NCBI RefSeq assembly: GCF_008831285.2
Contig: NC_045146.1
Location: forward strand, 19,111,289-19,175,288
Length of the DNA stretch: 64,000 nucleotides
Origin: Nymphaea colorata
Lineage: Eukaryota > Streptophyta > Magnoliopsida > Nymphaeales > Nymphaeaceae
Direction: 5' to 3'
The position numbers and the translations under genes are program-made. The notes under the pieces are model-generated. The model was not told the origin of the DNA, ran no database searches, and was given only the letters and a program-made list of their open reading frames with translations. Below, one piece after another: positions 9,595-21,760 of the stretch. Each line of letters opens with the position of its first letter. The stretch's first letter is position 1.

Positions 9595-12500
9595 TCAGCA
9601 GCGGCTTCCCCGCTGCATCTTGAATCTTGAGACTGGCTTTGACGATGATGTTGGGACTGTTCTCTCCTGCAGAAATCATACAAGCAGAATTGTTGGTTAT
9701 AAAGATCAGCTGCACTATAATGTATAGGGAGAAAAAATAATAAATCAGATGAACAAAATTCAGTACCTGAGAGGATCCTGTTCCTTGAGATGGAGAACTT
9801 GATGGGGTGTCAAATCCTCGTTCAATAATGGAACCAGTGAAAGCCTGAATACAAAATCAAAGAAAAAATATATCAAAATTTAAATAAAAGCTCGGATAAT
9901 TTTAGTAATTAATGTAATATATCCATAAAATTATATCCTTCCTACCGATAGCAACAACTAAGTTCAGAGGATTTCGAATAATGAAACATAAGAACATTGA
10001 AGAGGCAAAAAAGCATTCAGAAGTAAACGTGCCTTCGGAGCATGAGAAGATCCCACTGTGCTCGTATTGTCTTCAACAGGAGCATCTGAAACCTGAAAAC
10101 ACATCAAACATCTAAACGACAGGATCTTTGAAAGATTGAAAGCAGGAAAAAAAGGACAGATCTAATGAAAAGATAAAACATGATATAAAGAAACAAAGAT
10201 AACTTTTCACTTAATTTTTTTTCACCCCTTTTATTCTTATTATTTCTTCTTATATTATTGCTTCCACAATGCCTTTTATTTTTTCATGTTTCTGTAATAA
10301 GATTCCACTTGCTTCCTTGATTCTACCTTGCTTTTATCATGTTTCATTCTTATTTTTTGCTTTCTTCTACCGCTGTAACATTTATTTTTGTCTATATAGT
10401 CTTTATAAGCACATTCCCATTCCCATCTAATAGAAATTTATACTGTCAAATACTGCAAAATATATGCAATATTGAAGTAAATAGACAACATACATCATTT
10501 TGCGGTGCAAATGACACATGGCGCTTCTCTTCCAGTCTAGGATAATTCAAGACCTTTTCATCGTACTTCCTTGGTTTAATGGCTCCATCATTTCCTTCAG
10601 ACGGTTCAACTGAACATACAAACCATGTTCAAATTATTAGTTTGAAAGAGGGGGCAGGAAGTCTAAAATTCCCTACTGGAGAGAACTTTCATGTTCATTT
10701 CTGAGGCAGCTTATGTCTCAGAAATCAAGTTAGAAACGTTGATGAATTAAGTACAAGTTTCAGCAATCAGAACCCTGCGAATGCTACGTAACTAAGAGAA
10801 ACACAAAGACATAAAGCATGACCACTACCAATTATATCAAATATTATAAATACCTTTATTAGAAAACCGAAGATGCAATTGTTCAAGCTGCACAATCAAA
10901 TGCCAGATGTCAGTAGTAAGTGTGAAGGCAATAGCCATGAATCAATGTACTTATATTACAATGGATATCTCCCTTATAAATGGCATAATTTCTAACATGT
11001 GGGTTACCTATAGGGCAAAAGGGGAAAACTTGGGCCTAGAAACTGAAGGGTAAATGGAAAATAGCAACACTTGGAGACCCTATGGTCTATGGGCAATGTG
11101 TAGACCACTTGACAGCACTTTTAGCGGCTTAGCCCACAAATCCTATGTAACCAGAGAACTGCTAACTGCACTTAGGAAAGAGTGGATTTCGCTAATTTTC
11201 TGTAGACTCTTGTCACACAAGCCATAGCTCCCTTCTTAAGTATTATTATTCTTGCTTGAAACTCTGGCAGTGAAATTGAGCACACGACAGAATTATACAA
11301 GTATGGCAGAAGAGCAGTCCTACTGTCACTACAGGCGATGCATGTGAGCACAAGTTAAACTCCTATTCATTGCTAATTGCAGCAGTCAATGCACCCAGCC
11401 AAACTGCAGACATATATTACATGTATAGCTTGCCCTGAAAAGATTTTACAAATGTACCTCACTTCCTTGTGTGGTTCTATTTTGGACGGTGGACAAATCA
11501 ATAACGTCTTCCAACTGAGACTCAATTACTGAACTTTCAGGTCTCGTATCTTCATCAGAAGACATTGAAGAATTTCCATCCTGATCTTCTTCTTTCTCCA
11601 GTTCATCTAATCTGGACATCAACCTATCAAATTCTTCATTCTGAGTCAATTTCTTGTCACTCCCATCTTCAGACAAATGCAGTGATTCCAACTTTGAAGT
11701 GCCTGAATTACATAGGCAGAAATTTAGTAGACATATTCAGGTTAAAAGTAACACTGTATACTTTAACTAATATAACAAAGGGCACAGAACAAACAATATA
11801 TGGCATGCATGAATGGGATGGGAAAAGAGGAAAATAAGAGAATAAGGACACCAAGGTGTCATCTAACAAATAGTTACATCCAAAGAAATGCATGAGCATT
11901 GCCTTAAAGCTTGTTTGAGGCTGTTAAAGAAAGTGGACAGTCTCACACAGTATAAAGAACCCATTCTAAAAGGTAAGACTGTACATATTGCAGAATGAAT
12001 CCAGTCATCAAATTTATTCTCTTCTAGTTATTAAAACAAAGATGTTTCTCCAAAGTTGTTATTAAACTTTTTCCTTTACAAGTTTCCAACAACCAATTTG
12101 TGGACCATATGACATTGATACTCAAAGACACATCAACATACTAGTCTCGAGATAGCAAGATTGGCAGCAGCCCTGAACACAGGCAAACTGGTGTTTGTTC
12201 CGACTAACAATGTTTGTTTCCATCCAGTGATGTACTTAATAAAATTTGACCAAGAGCAATTTTATTCATAAAATGAGGGGGGGAAAGCTATTTTTCGCAT
12301 GCATTGTTAGCTGAAAACACAATGTCGCTTTAATAATTCAAAATTAGTTGACTTACTTGCTAATCCCCATCAACATTTGCAGATTTGGTTATTAGGGGAA
12401 AATGCAAAAAATGGTTTCTCAGATTCAGTTTAATAGCTAATTCTGATACCTTTGTGGTCTAGTAATAAATAGCAAACAGTGAACTAACATTTTTTCACTT

Positions 12501-14649
12501 CATTTAAATTATTTATACTATCTTATTTGAACTTGCTCGGAGACAAAAGTGGGAGACAGAAAAACATTGACTTTCCTCCCCCCTTCTCCTTCTTCTCCGG
12601 AGAAAGGAAAGAGAGGAATGGGAAGAGGTTTGACTGGAGAGGGAACATTTCATGCCCTCCAACCATCTAGCAGTTCAAAAGATGTCTAAGGTGCTGGGAG
12701 GCACCCCATACTATACAGGAAAAGAAAGGAAGAAATACATTGTGTCAAAGTGCAGTCACACCACACCACCTTAACAGGGGTGGACCAGCCTTAAAGTCAA
12801 GTCTACATGAAACAGGTAATGGACAGTTTCTTCAAATTGCATGAATCACACCTAGGTTATATGATGCATGTAGATGAATCATTCAATTGATATCACCTAT
12901 TATTTTTCTCAAAACTAAGACTATCATGCACTGTAGACCAAATTGCTGTAGGAAATGATAAACATAAAGATGAGATAATAAACTACATTTTCAAAAAGGT
13001 AACCAACATAAGTCTGCCAACTTAAACTTAGTGGATGTGCAGATAGCTTTGATACCCTAAGGATAAGTTTGACTTCTTCATCTCGCCTTTCCTGTTCATA
13101 GTATTTTAAGGATGGTATAATGAATTTTGCTGCTTGACCTAACTGCTTCTAAGGTATTCTAGTAGTATGTTTTGTGACAGATCGCATGTTTCCATACCAA
13201 AAACGAAGGAAAAGGGACAACATCGCAACTTTTTCCTAAAGAAGGAAAAGAAATATAAGAGGGACCATTTTGTAAATGCCACCACATGGTGTTCCTTTCA
13301 AGAAGAATTGCAGTTACCCCACATTAAAAAGCAAGAAGGACGATCCAATACCATACATGGAAGAACTCTATAAGCACAAAAGAGTGACAACATTTTCAAT
13401 AACAGGAAGCAAAAGATAATGCAAAGTTCAACTAATGCAACAATAGATGTTGTCACGAATACCTGCCTGGTTCTAGGTCTGTCAAAGAGTGCTCTTCATC
13501 ATAGTCTTCCCTTATTTCCACAAGACCTTCCTATTGGAAAAGCAAGTGAACAGTAAGTTTTTAATAACACAAGGCTCTAGTTATGAGATGGGAACAAAAT
13601 CTGCAGGTCTGATGATATCGGCCAAAAGTTTAAATATCTTCATTTGTTGAACCAGCTAATTTACGCAACAAATGCAGACGCTTTCTAAAGCTAATCAAAG
13701 TACAAGATTTTTACAACCAATCAATAATGGGAAAGCTTGTCCTTTCTTAGTGCAACAAAAAAGTTACTAAACTCACAGCAGCTTCAGCAGCAGTGGAATT
13801 GAAAAATGATGCCTCGGCGAGAAGGTCCCTTATTGTAGCTTTTAAAGCCTCCACTTGCGACTGCAATGTCTTTCCCCTCCTCTGTAGAATCTCCACTGTT
13901 TGTTTTGCTGTCCTCTCTGCATAATATCCTTCTCCTAATAGAACCTATGAACACATTCAATAAGAAAAAATTGCCATCGTCATGAAGGAAACAGCATCTA
14001 CCCTAAATTCAAAATCGGAAATAGTGAAGATAACTATTGCAAACTGAAAAGATTGGAACAACAATTTCAAACTCATTCTTTCTTTCATTCTATCTCCAGT
14101 GGAACTAAATCATGGCAAAACCAATCAAATCTACAAGGACCTTGGTGTCTAGAACAACTATACCAGTCCAATCATTTCCATCTCATACTGTTCTTCTATT
14201 TCTCTAATGGGGATTGAAATAACAGAGGAAACCAATCAAATTATACACGCACCATTGGTACGAAAAAACAACTAAAGCATACCATAAATTCATTCGTGTG
14301 AACAATCTTTCCCGGGAAGAAAGCTGCCTTTCCAAATGGTACCTAAAGAAATTCAACAATTAAAACAAACCTTTCCTGAATGACCAACGCGTCAGTGTAG
14401 AAGGAAAGGAAGGAAATGGGTGCTTTGAATGACGTTTACCATGATATCGTGGGAGAGTTCGTCGGGTAGCTTCTGGACGACTTTCTTGAGGGCGTTATTG
14501 TCGGCGATGAAGGCGTTGAGCTGGTCAAGCTCTTTCTGGCGCTCGGCGATAGAGTCGTTAACCCACTGTGCAGCCTTTTGAGCCTCATCAACGGAGAATA
14601 AGGAGGCTATGGGAGTTGCTATACCCTTCCCCTTCTCTCTCCCCTCCAT
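9595..14649 (-). CDS. URI1: Unconventional prefoldin RPB5 interactor (URI/RMP)
   Basis: Ten exons on the minus strand: 14649-14440, 14342-14283, 13944-13777, 13530-13467, 11702-11458, 10887-10854, 10609-10494, 10092-10033, 9844-9767, 9666-9595, giving 368 aa and TGA. Residues about 10-146 form the prefoldin-like part: a first helix (EAQKAAQWVNDSIAERQKEL), KLPDELSHDIMV, the hairpin core VPFGKAAFFPGKIVHTNEF and VLLGEGYYAERTA, then a second helix. Residues 190-206 hold the conserved EFDRLMSRLDELEKEE, followed by an acidic Ser-rich stretch; then VSFAPQND and the C-terminal KPVSRFKMQR (355-364). URI is the scaffold of the R2TP/prefoldin-like complex that binds RPB5 and helps assemble RNA polymerases. 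Two junctions stay in frame only with GC donors (after 13467 and 10033). Start: the ATG at 14649 follows a CT-repeat leader; the longer frame to 14790 lacks homology. Confidence 0.92.
11703..13466 (-). other. URI intron 4, 1.76 kb, candidate GC-AG
   Basis: Largest URI intron. It contains no recognisable gene. Its 5' end reads CCAG|gcaggt on the minus strand; the nearby GT (after GGCAG) would put exon 5 out of frame. A small missed exon in this interval is the alternative. Confidence 0.6.
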
Positions 14650-14654
14650 CTTGA

Positions 14655-14687
<33 letters not shown>

Positions 14688-14900
14688 AAGAGAATGCCCG
14701 AAGAGGGTGGTGGCGATCCGGCGACAGCGACGGCGAGACGCCAGAGGTCAGGCAAGGTTTAGGGATAGTGATACCAAGCACGCGCGGCAAAGCCGTAGAA
14801 GCAAGAAAATTATCAATTTGTGCGCTGCTTTCTTAGAATGCCAGACAAAGGTTTAAGGTTTCTAAATTGATAATCTTCCAAAATATGTACCTCCGATTTC
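14650..14900 (-). promoter_or_regulatory. URI leader and promoter region
   Basis: Minus-strand sequence just upstream of the start has a CT microsatellite (14656-14693), then a GC-rich stretch, and a telomere-type CCCTAAACC at about 14757-14765, a motif frequent near plant housekeeping gene starts. The transcription start is not placed. Confidence 0.35.
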
Positions 14901-15880
14901 GAGCTTTTGCTTTTAAGATGACAATTGGTTCAAAAATTTCATCAAAAAACTGCCATTTCTTCAACACATATAATCTCTACTATTTTTAATTTGATTCTTG
15001 TTCTGTTTTTGTATTCAGAAAAAATTTTATCAATTATTTTGCAATTGTGAAAGAACAAGGAAAAAAACTTGGCACCCCGGGATCAATGCAAAGGCCAAGA
15101 TAAGCAAAATAGTCCAACTTCACCTCCAAAAGAATGTCTCATCTACTTATAGATGAGATACGTTTAAAAAGAAACAAAATAATTGATTAAAGTTAAAAAA
15201 GAGATGTATATGAATCAATTGCGGAGCCAAGAAACAATGATTAAAAATAAGTAACAACTTTATAAGAATAAAAGAATTCATAAAGAATAAAACAAAAGAA
15301 AATTCACAAGAAGCCTTAGAGAAGGTCCCAATGAACTTGGCCTTCATCAACGCGAGGGCACTTGCATCACTTATAGTTGTTTATGAGTTGGCTTACCTTC
15401 TATGACATACTTTCTGGAGCTTTCTGCGGCAGTTTCTGCACTACTGAAGGTGCTTCAGCGAAATGATCTTCAGTGACATGTTTCTCCAAGACGCAACAAT
15501 CAAACTTTCACTGATGGTTTTTCTATCTTTACTGACATATTTTAGCGCTAGTGAAGAGTGGTATTCATGTAACATATCTCCTTATCCTTAATCTAAAGAC
15601 GAGCTCCAAAAGAATATGATTCATAAACAAGATAAAAAGGTTACATGAACAATGATTAATATCTTTGTGAATAAATGTATTTCATAATTATTTTTCTGAT
15701 AGCTAGGCATACTATTGTTGAGCAGACCTTATACCAGTTTATAATAGAGATACTATGGATACAGTGTTCAAGTACTGACCTTCTTAGTATGCTCTTCAAG
15801 GTGGATTTCGAGTGAGCAGGAGGAAATCTGACACTGATAAATTGAACAAGTATGGTCATCCCAGGTTAATAGGATCCTCC
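14900..15880. other. Gene-free spacer
   Basis: AT-rich DNA; the short open frames here match nothing recognisable. No repeat with clear ends is seen. Confidence 0.4.
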
Positions 15881-15884
15881 TTTT

Positions 15885-16045
15885 TTAAGCTTGAGCATCG
15901 GGCCGACCGGACAACCAAAATCCAGGCCTGAGGCCGGCACGACCATTAAAACCTGAGCCCGAGCTTGATCCAGTGCCATTTTATCCGAGCTCGGGCCTGA
16001 GTCAGGCCGGGTACCCGTCAGCGGGCTAGTCCTCATGTCCTTCCT
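15885..16045. repeat. GC-rich 'gcatcgggcc' repeat
   Basis: A block rich in CGGGCC, CCGAGCTCGGGCC and CCGGGTACCCG motifs, related in style to the MITE at 43548-43749. Ends and target duplication could not be defined. Confidence 0.4.
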
Positions 16046-16149
16046 GAGTGGCAAGAGGGTGGCAATGTTGGGGGCGCAAAAAGGAAAGAGTGGGATGTGG
16101 TTGCTCTTGCTTGTGGCATAACAAGTCTCCCTACAGGGAAGGCATGCAT

Positions 16150-16450
16150 GATGAGTTATTAGCTCAGTGGTAGAGCGTGCCCTAATAAGGCTTTGAGGGC
16201 TGGAGTGAAGGTCGGAGCTCCCCCTACCTTCTTTCCCTTATTACTCCAAGATCCAGAGCTGCTTTTGGTGCCTTGGGGTGGTGTTCCTGTTGTGCTTCAA
16301 CTTGCACATTGATTGCACTCTTTTTGCAGCATAGAGAATTGATGTCATGAGAGTTCAAAATGAAAACTACCCGCCTATCAACCCCCACCCCGTCCGTTGC
16401 ACCAACCCTGTTAAGAATAGAGATCCTCTAGGTTCTATTATTTGCATATG
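16150..16450 (+). mobile_element. SINE-like repeat with tRNA-like head, copy 1
   Basis: The head contains TTAGCTCAGTGGTAGAGCG at about 16159-16177, a canonical tRNA D-arm/A-box sequence that also matches the 5' half of plastid trnI-GAU closely; the T-arm is degenerate (GGTCGGAGC). The body from about 16270 (TGCTTCAACTTGCA...) recurs at 51810-51970, also behind a tRNA-like head. A tRNA head plus shared body suggests a SINE family. It is not a functional tRNA because the cloverleaf does not close. Confidence 0.5.
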
Positions 16451-16959
16451 TTTCAATTTGTTTCCACTCATCGGCTATAGTTTTCCAGTTATTGGAATAA
16501 TGTTCATGTTCATCCAACTCACATTCAACATTCAACTTAAAGACGCAAAGGGATTGGAGTCGGATGGCACTCACCCTTTATCAAGTTTAGATTCTAGGCA
16601 ATCAGATTCGGATTCAAAGTTGAATTCAGACCCTTGTTATTAAGATTGAATTCAGATCGGAGTAGTATAAATGCTACATACATTTGTATATATCAGGTTC
16701 AATCTTCATCATTCCCGGTTGGATATGAATCCTGGATACAGATTCCAGTCTTGAAACTGCTTATCAAATCTGAATCCGGTTAGTAATTTGATTCAGAATT
16801 CTTTATCAAATCTAACAAAAGGGATTCAAAACGAGATGGAAATCGGCATTTCTATGCACTGTTATGAACAGAAGAATGGTTTAGCCCTTTGAAGCTGAGC
16901 GAGTGACCTTACCCACCCGAATCACATATCGATACTGCACCCAGCCAATGCCAAATATG

Positions 16960-17040
16960 TGTGTGATCGTAGAAGCAGGGTCACCCGACCCAGCCCACAT
17001 TGACCAGGCCGGACCGGACCGGACTGGACCGAGCTCAAAC
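16960..17040. repeat. Short GC-rich repeat (ccgga)n
   Basis: Contains four or five consecutive near-copies of GACCG/GGACC within CCGGACCGGACCGGACTGG. No coding role seen. Confidence 0.5.
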
Positions 17041-17550
17041 TGGTCTTCCATTAGAATTAGCAAAAGCAATGTCTCCTTTCATACTTCGGATTCTATTATG
17101 GGTGATTCTTGTACGATAGAATGTGATAAGTGAGATTTTGAGTAAGTGTTTAGCGTGAAGATATCGAAATAATGAGTCACCCGTTCCCTTGAAGTGAACA
17201 TATTTGAGATCACCAAATGCTCAGGAGTTTCCTCTATTCGATCATTTTCTTTTTTATTGCTAGATTTCTCGTTTGTATGCATCTTCTCTTTATTTCCCGA
17301 GTCTCTAATGAGTTATCAATAGAGTTGGAGAAGATCAAGAGCTCTTTAAAGTCAGTATTCTGGTTCAGTTTGAATTCGAACAGCAATCTTATGCTTTTTT
17401 CCAACATACAAATTAATACACCCGAATCTGCACCACCTTTGTCGTTTGGTCACCTGAGCGGGCCTTCTCACATGTGCCTCGGTCTGTCTTAAGCCCTGCA
17501 TTTGAACCCAAGTTGGTGCTCTTAACCAGTGCTAACATGTCCCTAGTCTA

Positions 17551-17795
17551 GGCCAGGTCGATGCCCAGCCTTAATTAAGATAAGGATGCCGATCTCTAGA
17601 GCTGCAGCCTAGGCCGCGGCCGACTCCTTATCAGGCCAGATCGGGCCGGGCCAGGTCGATGCCCAGCCTTAATTAAGATAAGGATGCCGATCTCTAGAGC
17701 TGCAGCCTAGGCCGCGGCCGACTCCTTATCAGGCCACGCCGAGCTGGGCCAGCTCGATGTCCAGCCTTAATTATGATAAGGATGTCCATCTCTCA
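17551..17795. repeat. 98-bp tandem repeat, about 2.5 copies
   Basis: Units begin GGCCAGGTCGATG at 17551 and 17649 and GGCCAGCTCGATG at 17747; spacing is exactly 98 bp each time. Copies 1 and 2 are almost identical; copy 3 is partial and diverged. Each full unit contains TTAATTAA, TCTAGA, CTGCAG, CCTAGG, CCGCGG and CGGCCG within about 60 bp. It is part of the GGCCGGGCC-rich repeat flavour seen elsewhere in the window. Confidence 0.85.
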
Positions 17796-17799
17796 AGGT

Positions 17800-18400
17800 C
17801 AATGTCAGGCAGTACCAGAGTCAACTCATGGCTGCCCAAAGTCTCTGGTTCAAAAACACGCCCATGAAAAAAACAATCTCTTCGAACTTCAAAAAATCAA
17901 CTTTGTGTAGGGCTGTGTTTTGAAAAAATCTATAAGCAGATGGGGATAGATAAGATGCATTTCTTGTTGAAAAGATATCGGTTTATATGTGCATCTTTCG
18001 ATTATTTCTGGCACATTTGTGTTCAAAATGGTGATTAACAAAATATTTAATCAGACAAAAACCATTAATATTTAAAGAGAAGGAAAAAGAAAGGTTTTTT
18101 GGAAGGAATATTACTAAATATTTTAGTTTGCCAGTTTCCTTCTTGGAGCGTCCAGTGAATGGTGAAACGACTCAAACACCGAACTTGTCCACGTTGAGTC
18201 GAACTGGAACAGCCATTTGCGGCTGATGCAAGCACGTTCTGAGGATGATGAAAGTGAAACAACTCAAACATGGTTGTGCTTGTCTATTCAGACTTCAAAA
18301 CAAGCCAGATTCTTAGATGTAGAAGGGTATGGCTTTCGTAATTTTACATAGAAAGTAGATTTTCTTAAGCAAACATGAATAAAAACGTAGAAGGCTTGCA
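17800..18400. other. Gene-free spacer
   Basis: No supported gene, RNA or bounded repeat is seen. Confidence 0.35.
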
Positions 18401-18404
18401 GGTT

Positions 18405-18580
18405 CAGTGGAGCTAGCCAGGGGTGAAGCCAAAGGAGGTTCCCTAGGGGTTTTAGCCCTCCCCCTTCAAATTTTTTTTTTTTTTAATTTACATGGAAATT
18501 TTAGAAAATTTTAGTTGTCTTATATAAAAATTTTGAAAAATGATATTTATCTTGTCAAAATTTTAGCTCCACCCTTAAGC
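18405..18580. mobile_element. Small foldback repeat (GTGGAGC...GCTCCAC)
   Basis: The left part (AGTGGAGCTAGCCAGGGGTG) and right part (TTTTAGCTCCACCCTT) are roughly inverted, around an AT-rich core with a poly-T run. A similar AT-rich core and GC-rich end is found inverted at 57380-57560. Such 'gtggcggagc' elements are common in plant genomes. The target duplication is unclear. Confidence 0.45.
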
Positions 18581-19092
18581 TAGCAACCATTGTATGGTGG
18601 ACACAAATGCTTGTTCTTCTTGTTCCTAGGGTGCCAAGGACTGGACGCCCCGTTCCTAAGGTTCCAAGAATAAAAAAAATCAAACACGCACTGCATGGGC
18701 CAGCCCATCACAAGAGTTATTGAATAATCAAGTCCTTTTAAATAGCTTAGGAACGTATGTGATGCCGCACGCAAGAGCGTCATTTTCAGGATTCAGTGGG
18801 TCCATTTGGATCTAGTTGTATTTTCTTTTGGATACTTTTAGTTTGTTTAGAATATTAGATCTAATTTAATGATACAAATACAATTAGGAATTTCTATTCG
18901 CTTTTCCTTTTTTATATTCAAATAAACGAGAGGTTTGGTGCTTAGTGGAGTTCAGATTGAATAAAACTATGAGCTCTTATTTCCTCTTTCTTATTCTCTT
19001 GCAAATCTAATTCAATTTGCACCAGTTCACTACACTAGCTTATATAATTCACAAGTTTAAACAAAAAATCTTCCTCATAGAGTGATAGAGAA

Positions 19093-19340
19093 AGACCAGT
19101 GGCGGAGTCAGAAAATTTTTTAAAAGGACAATGATTCACAGATTATCATACTTGAAGGGGCACTTACATATATAACAATATTAAACTATTTTAATGTAAA
19201 AATGATATCCATTTTGAAACCGGATCACAAACTATGGTCCCCCAATTTGACAAATGGGCCCTATTTTTTTATTTTATTGTAAGAATATCATAAAACTTTT
19301 TGAAATAAGTGTGAGAACGAGGCAATGGGACCTGATCAAC
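19093..19340. repeat. Repeat fragment starting AGTGGCGGAGTCAG
   Basis: Begins with the same AGTGGCGGAG motif found in related form at 18405, 22455 and 55158, followed by AT-rich sequence. The right end is not clear. Confidence 0.35.
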
Positions 19341-19375
19341 CATCACATAGACCTATCTTTTATTGGCGCCCACAT

Positions 19376-19378
<3 letters not shown>

Positions 19379-19454
<76 letters not shown>
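19379..19454. repeat. Compound microsatellite (TA)n(GA)n
   Basis: About 27 TA units run directly into about 11 GA units. Confidence 0.97.
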
Positions 19455-21540
19455 ACAGAAATGGTTAGATTTGTGAAAATTACAATTGAGAGAGGCAAAG
19501 AACATGTTATAGACTAATTATTGAAATCTACTTCAATGGATCGAATTGGATACACTCTTAACTTATAGCTGTTTTTTTTTTTTTTTTACATATTCATATA
19601 CTTGGATTCAAATACAAATGACAAAAAGTCATAATTGAATTTGAATTTGAAATCTGATTTCACAATTTGAATCCAGTCTGAATCCAATTTTTACGTTCAT
19701 AACTTACCTGGATATTTATGCATATTTGAATCCAAATCAAACCATATATCATTTTTCAAATCTCAATCCAACTTGGCTTCTTAATCAGATATTGAACTTT
19801 TTCTATATACAATTTTTTTTGAAACGGATCGGTTGGATATCCAATTTAAATAAAAAACATTAACATCCCTAACTTCAAGTAGCAACAGCCTTAAACCTGA
19901 AATGTGAGGGAAGGGAGTCCCAGCTTGGATATGAGGTAAACAAGCATAGTTATTGGAGGTGTCATAAGTAGTGCCCATGAGAATCAAACCGGAAGTGTGC
20001 CCTATGTCTGATCGGCTAGCGATGCATCTTGGGGCGTGAGAGAGCGGCAAAGAGATTTTTTTTTTTTTTTTTGGTTGGGTTAAGACAGCATAACAAGGGC
20101 AGAAATATCATCTTTCGTGCCTCCTAATCAATCCAAGTTAGCAATGAACTCAAGTTAATTGAATGATGATGAGAGAAATGAAGCCCATCTTTATTTAAAA
20201 ATGACAAACCAGCTGAGCCCTTTCCTATGGGCCTAAAGGATGGTATCATGGCCAACATCCCAAAAAAAGAAAGAAAAGATAAGAACAGATTTGGAAAAAA
20301 AAAATCAAGTGTAAAAAAATTCAAATGGGGAGATTACAATGAAAATACATATATATTAAGAAGGTTGGCTATCTACAAATCATGTGAAACCAAAAGTCAC
20401 CTTAATTGATTTAAAACATATCTGTCATGCTTACTTAGGAACATTTGCACAATATGTTACTAACAAGGGTGACCCAGAAACTTGAGCATCATTGCTAAAA
20501 ATAAAGAACCCCAAAAGTAGGTAGCCTGTAGTCGGGACTTAGGCGAGTCAAGGTCAGGTGAGTCAAAATGGAGTCGGCCTGCCGCAGGTCCGGCGGTGAT
20601 AACAATTACTACCTACCCTAAACCTAAACCTTGAACCCGAAAAGTTTCGGGGTTCATGGTGGGTATGCATCCATCCTAGTCCACACGTGGCTCCGTCACT
20701 GGCACCAAATAGCGAGTTAATCAAGTATTTTCTAGATTAACAAGACTATTAAAATATAAGTGGGCGTGATTGGTCAAAGTAGAAAAGAAAATTTTATTAA
20801 TGAAGAAAAGAGTATGGTCGTTTAGTGTGTATGAAGACTTGCTCTACATGACATAATTGCTGATGAAGAAAAAGCTGTAAGAAGATGAACCAAATCCAAA
20901 TAAATATGGCTTGAAGCAAGTGAGAGAGATCGTAGGCATGAAATGAGGAAGGGAAAAAAGCGACAGCTTTGAAGAAAATGCAGAGAATATCGCTTTCTTT
21001 CATGTCCCGGACAAAATTCGGTGGAAAATTTTTCCCGAGCACCGTGAGCCCCACGCATAGAATCCTGCCATTGCGTGCACTTTACTCAAGTAAAAGGAAT
21101 TGTAGATATAAAGAATACAATTGAACAAATTCTTTGATACCCACCTCTCATTTCTCATTTCTTCGAGAGTAGTTATTGAGAAAAGGAACTATATTAGAAG
21201 TGTAATATGAATATATATATAGAAAGCCTTACGTATCAATCTTGAACATACAAGTCAAAAAATTCATACCATCGATCTCTGAATTCTGAAAATATCAATT
21301 CCTGAAATCCAAAAGTTCACTCCATCGATTTCTAAATTGTGAAAAGGTTTCATCTATGTACATCAGAAAAACATGCAGTTTGCAAGTTTTTTTAGACAAG
21401 ATGTTCATAACTTTTTTTTCATTTTTTTTTTGAAAAATGATTTAAAAAAAAAAATTTGCAGGTCATCTATTCTGTATCTTTTGAGTACCAATGAAATCTT
21501 TTAAAAATATTATTTTTATTAAAATAAAACCATTTAAATG
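19455..21540. other. Gene-free AT-rich spacer
   Basis: Includes a 'ttggattcaaa / gaatttgaa' rich stretch at about 19590-19860 that resembles 16560-16870 and 60390-60600, probably one degenerate repeat family. No gene is supported; open frames at 20797-21058 match nothing known. Confidence 0.4.
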
Positions 21541-21544
21541 AACT

Positions 21545-21760
21545 TTTAAGTTGATGGGACATCACAAGTTCCAAACTTTTACACTATCATCGAACCGATG
21601 TGAAGTTTACTTTTACCAGCAAGCTGATGGGACATCACAAGTTCAAATCCAGAAGGGGACAGAAGGCCGACTAGTGGGCTGCGAAGCCATCAGCTTACTT
21701 AACCCAATCCGGTAGCGAGGGTCTGCCTAACCCCGGCTTACCAATCAAACACGGTACTCA
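21545..21760. repeat. Direct repeat with RNA-pol-III-like B box
   Basis: GATGGGACATCACAAGTTC occurs twice, at about 21554 and 21627. The second copy continues AAGTTCAAATCC, resembling a tRNA T-arm B box, then a GC-rich tail. Possibly a decayed SINE or retrotransposon end. Confidence 0.3.

Noticed and set aside
14650..14790. Longer URI N-terminus starting at 14790
   Set aside because: The extra 47 residues are mostly Ser-Leu from a CT microsatellite; family homology begins just after the ATG at 14649.
15885..16045. Coding frame in GC-rich block (15866-16054, minus)
   Set aside because: Sequence is made of CGGGCC-type repeats similar to MITE arms, so the frame is a by-product of composition.
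16154..16240. Functional tRNA gene
   Set aside because: Only the D-arm region matches; anticodon and T arms do not pair and the acceptor stem is absent.
17551..17795. Cloning-vector contamination
   Set aside because: No flanking vector sequence, and the third copy is diverged, which fits a natural repeat; still listed as worth checking.
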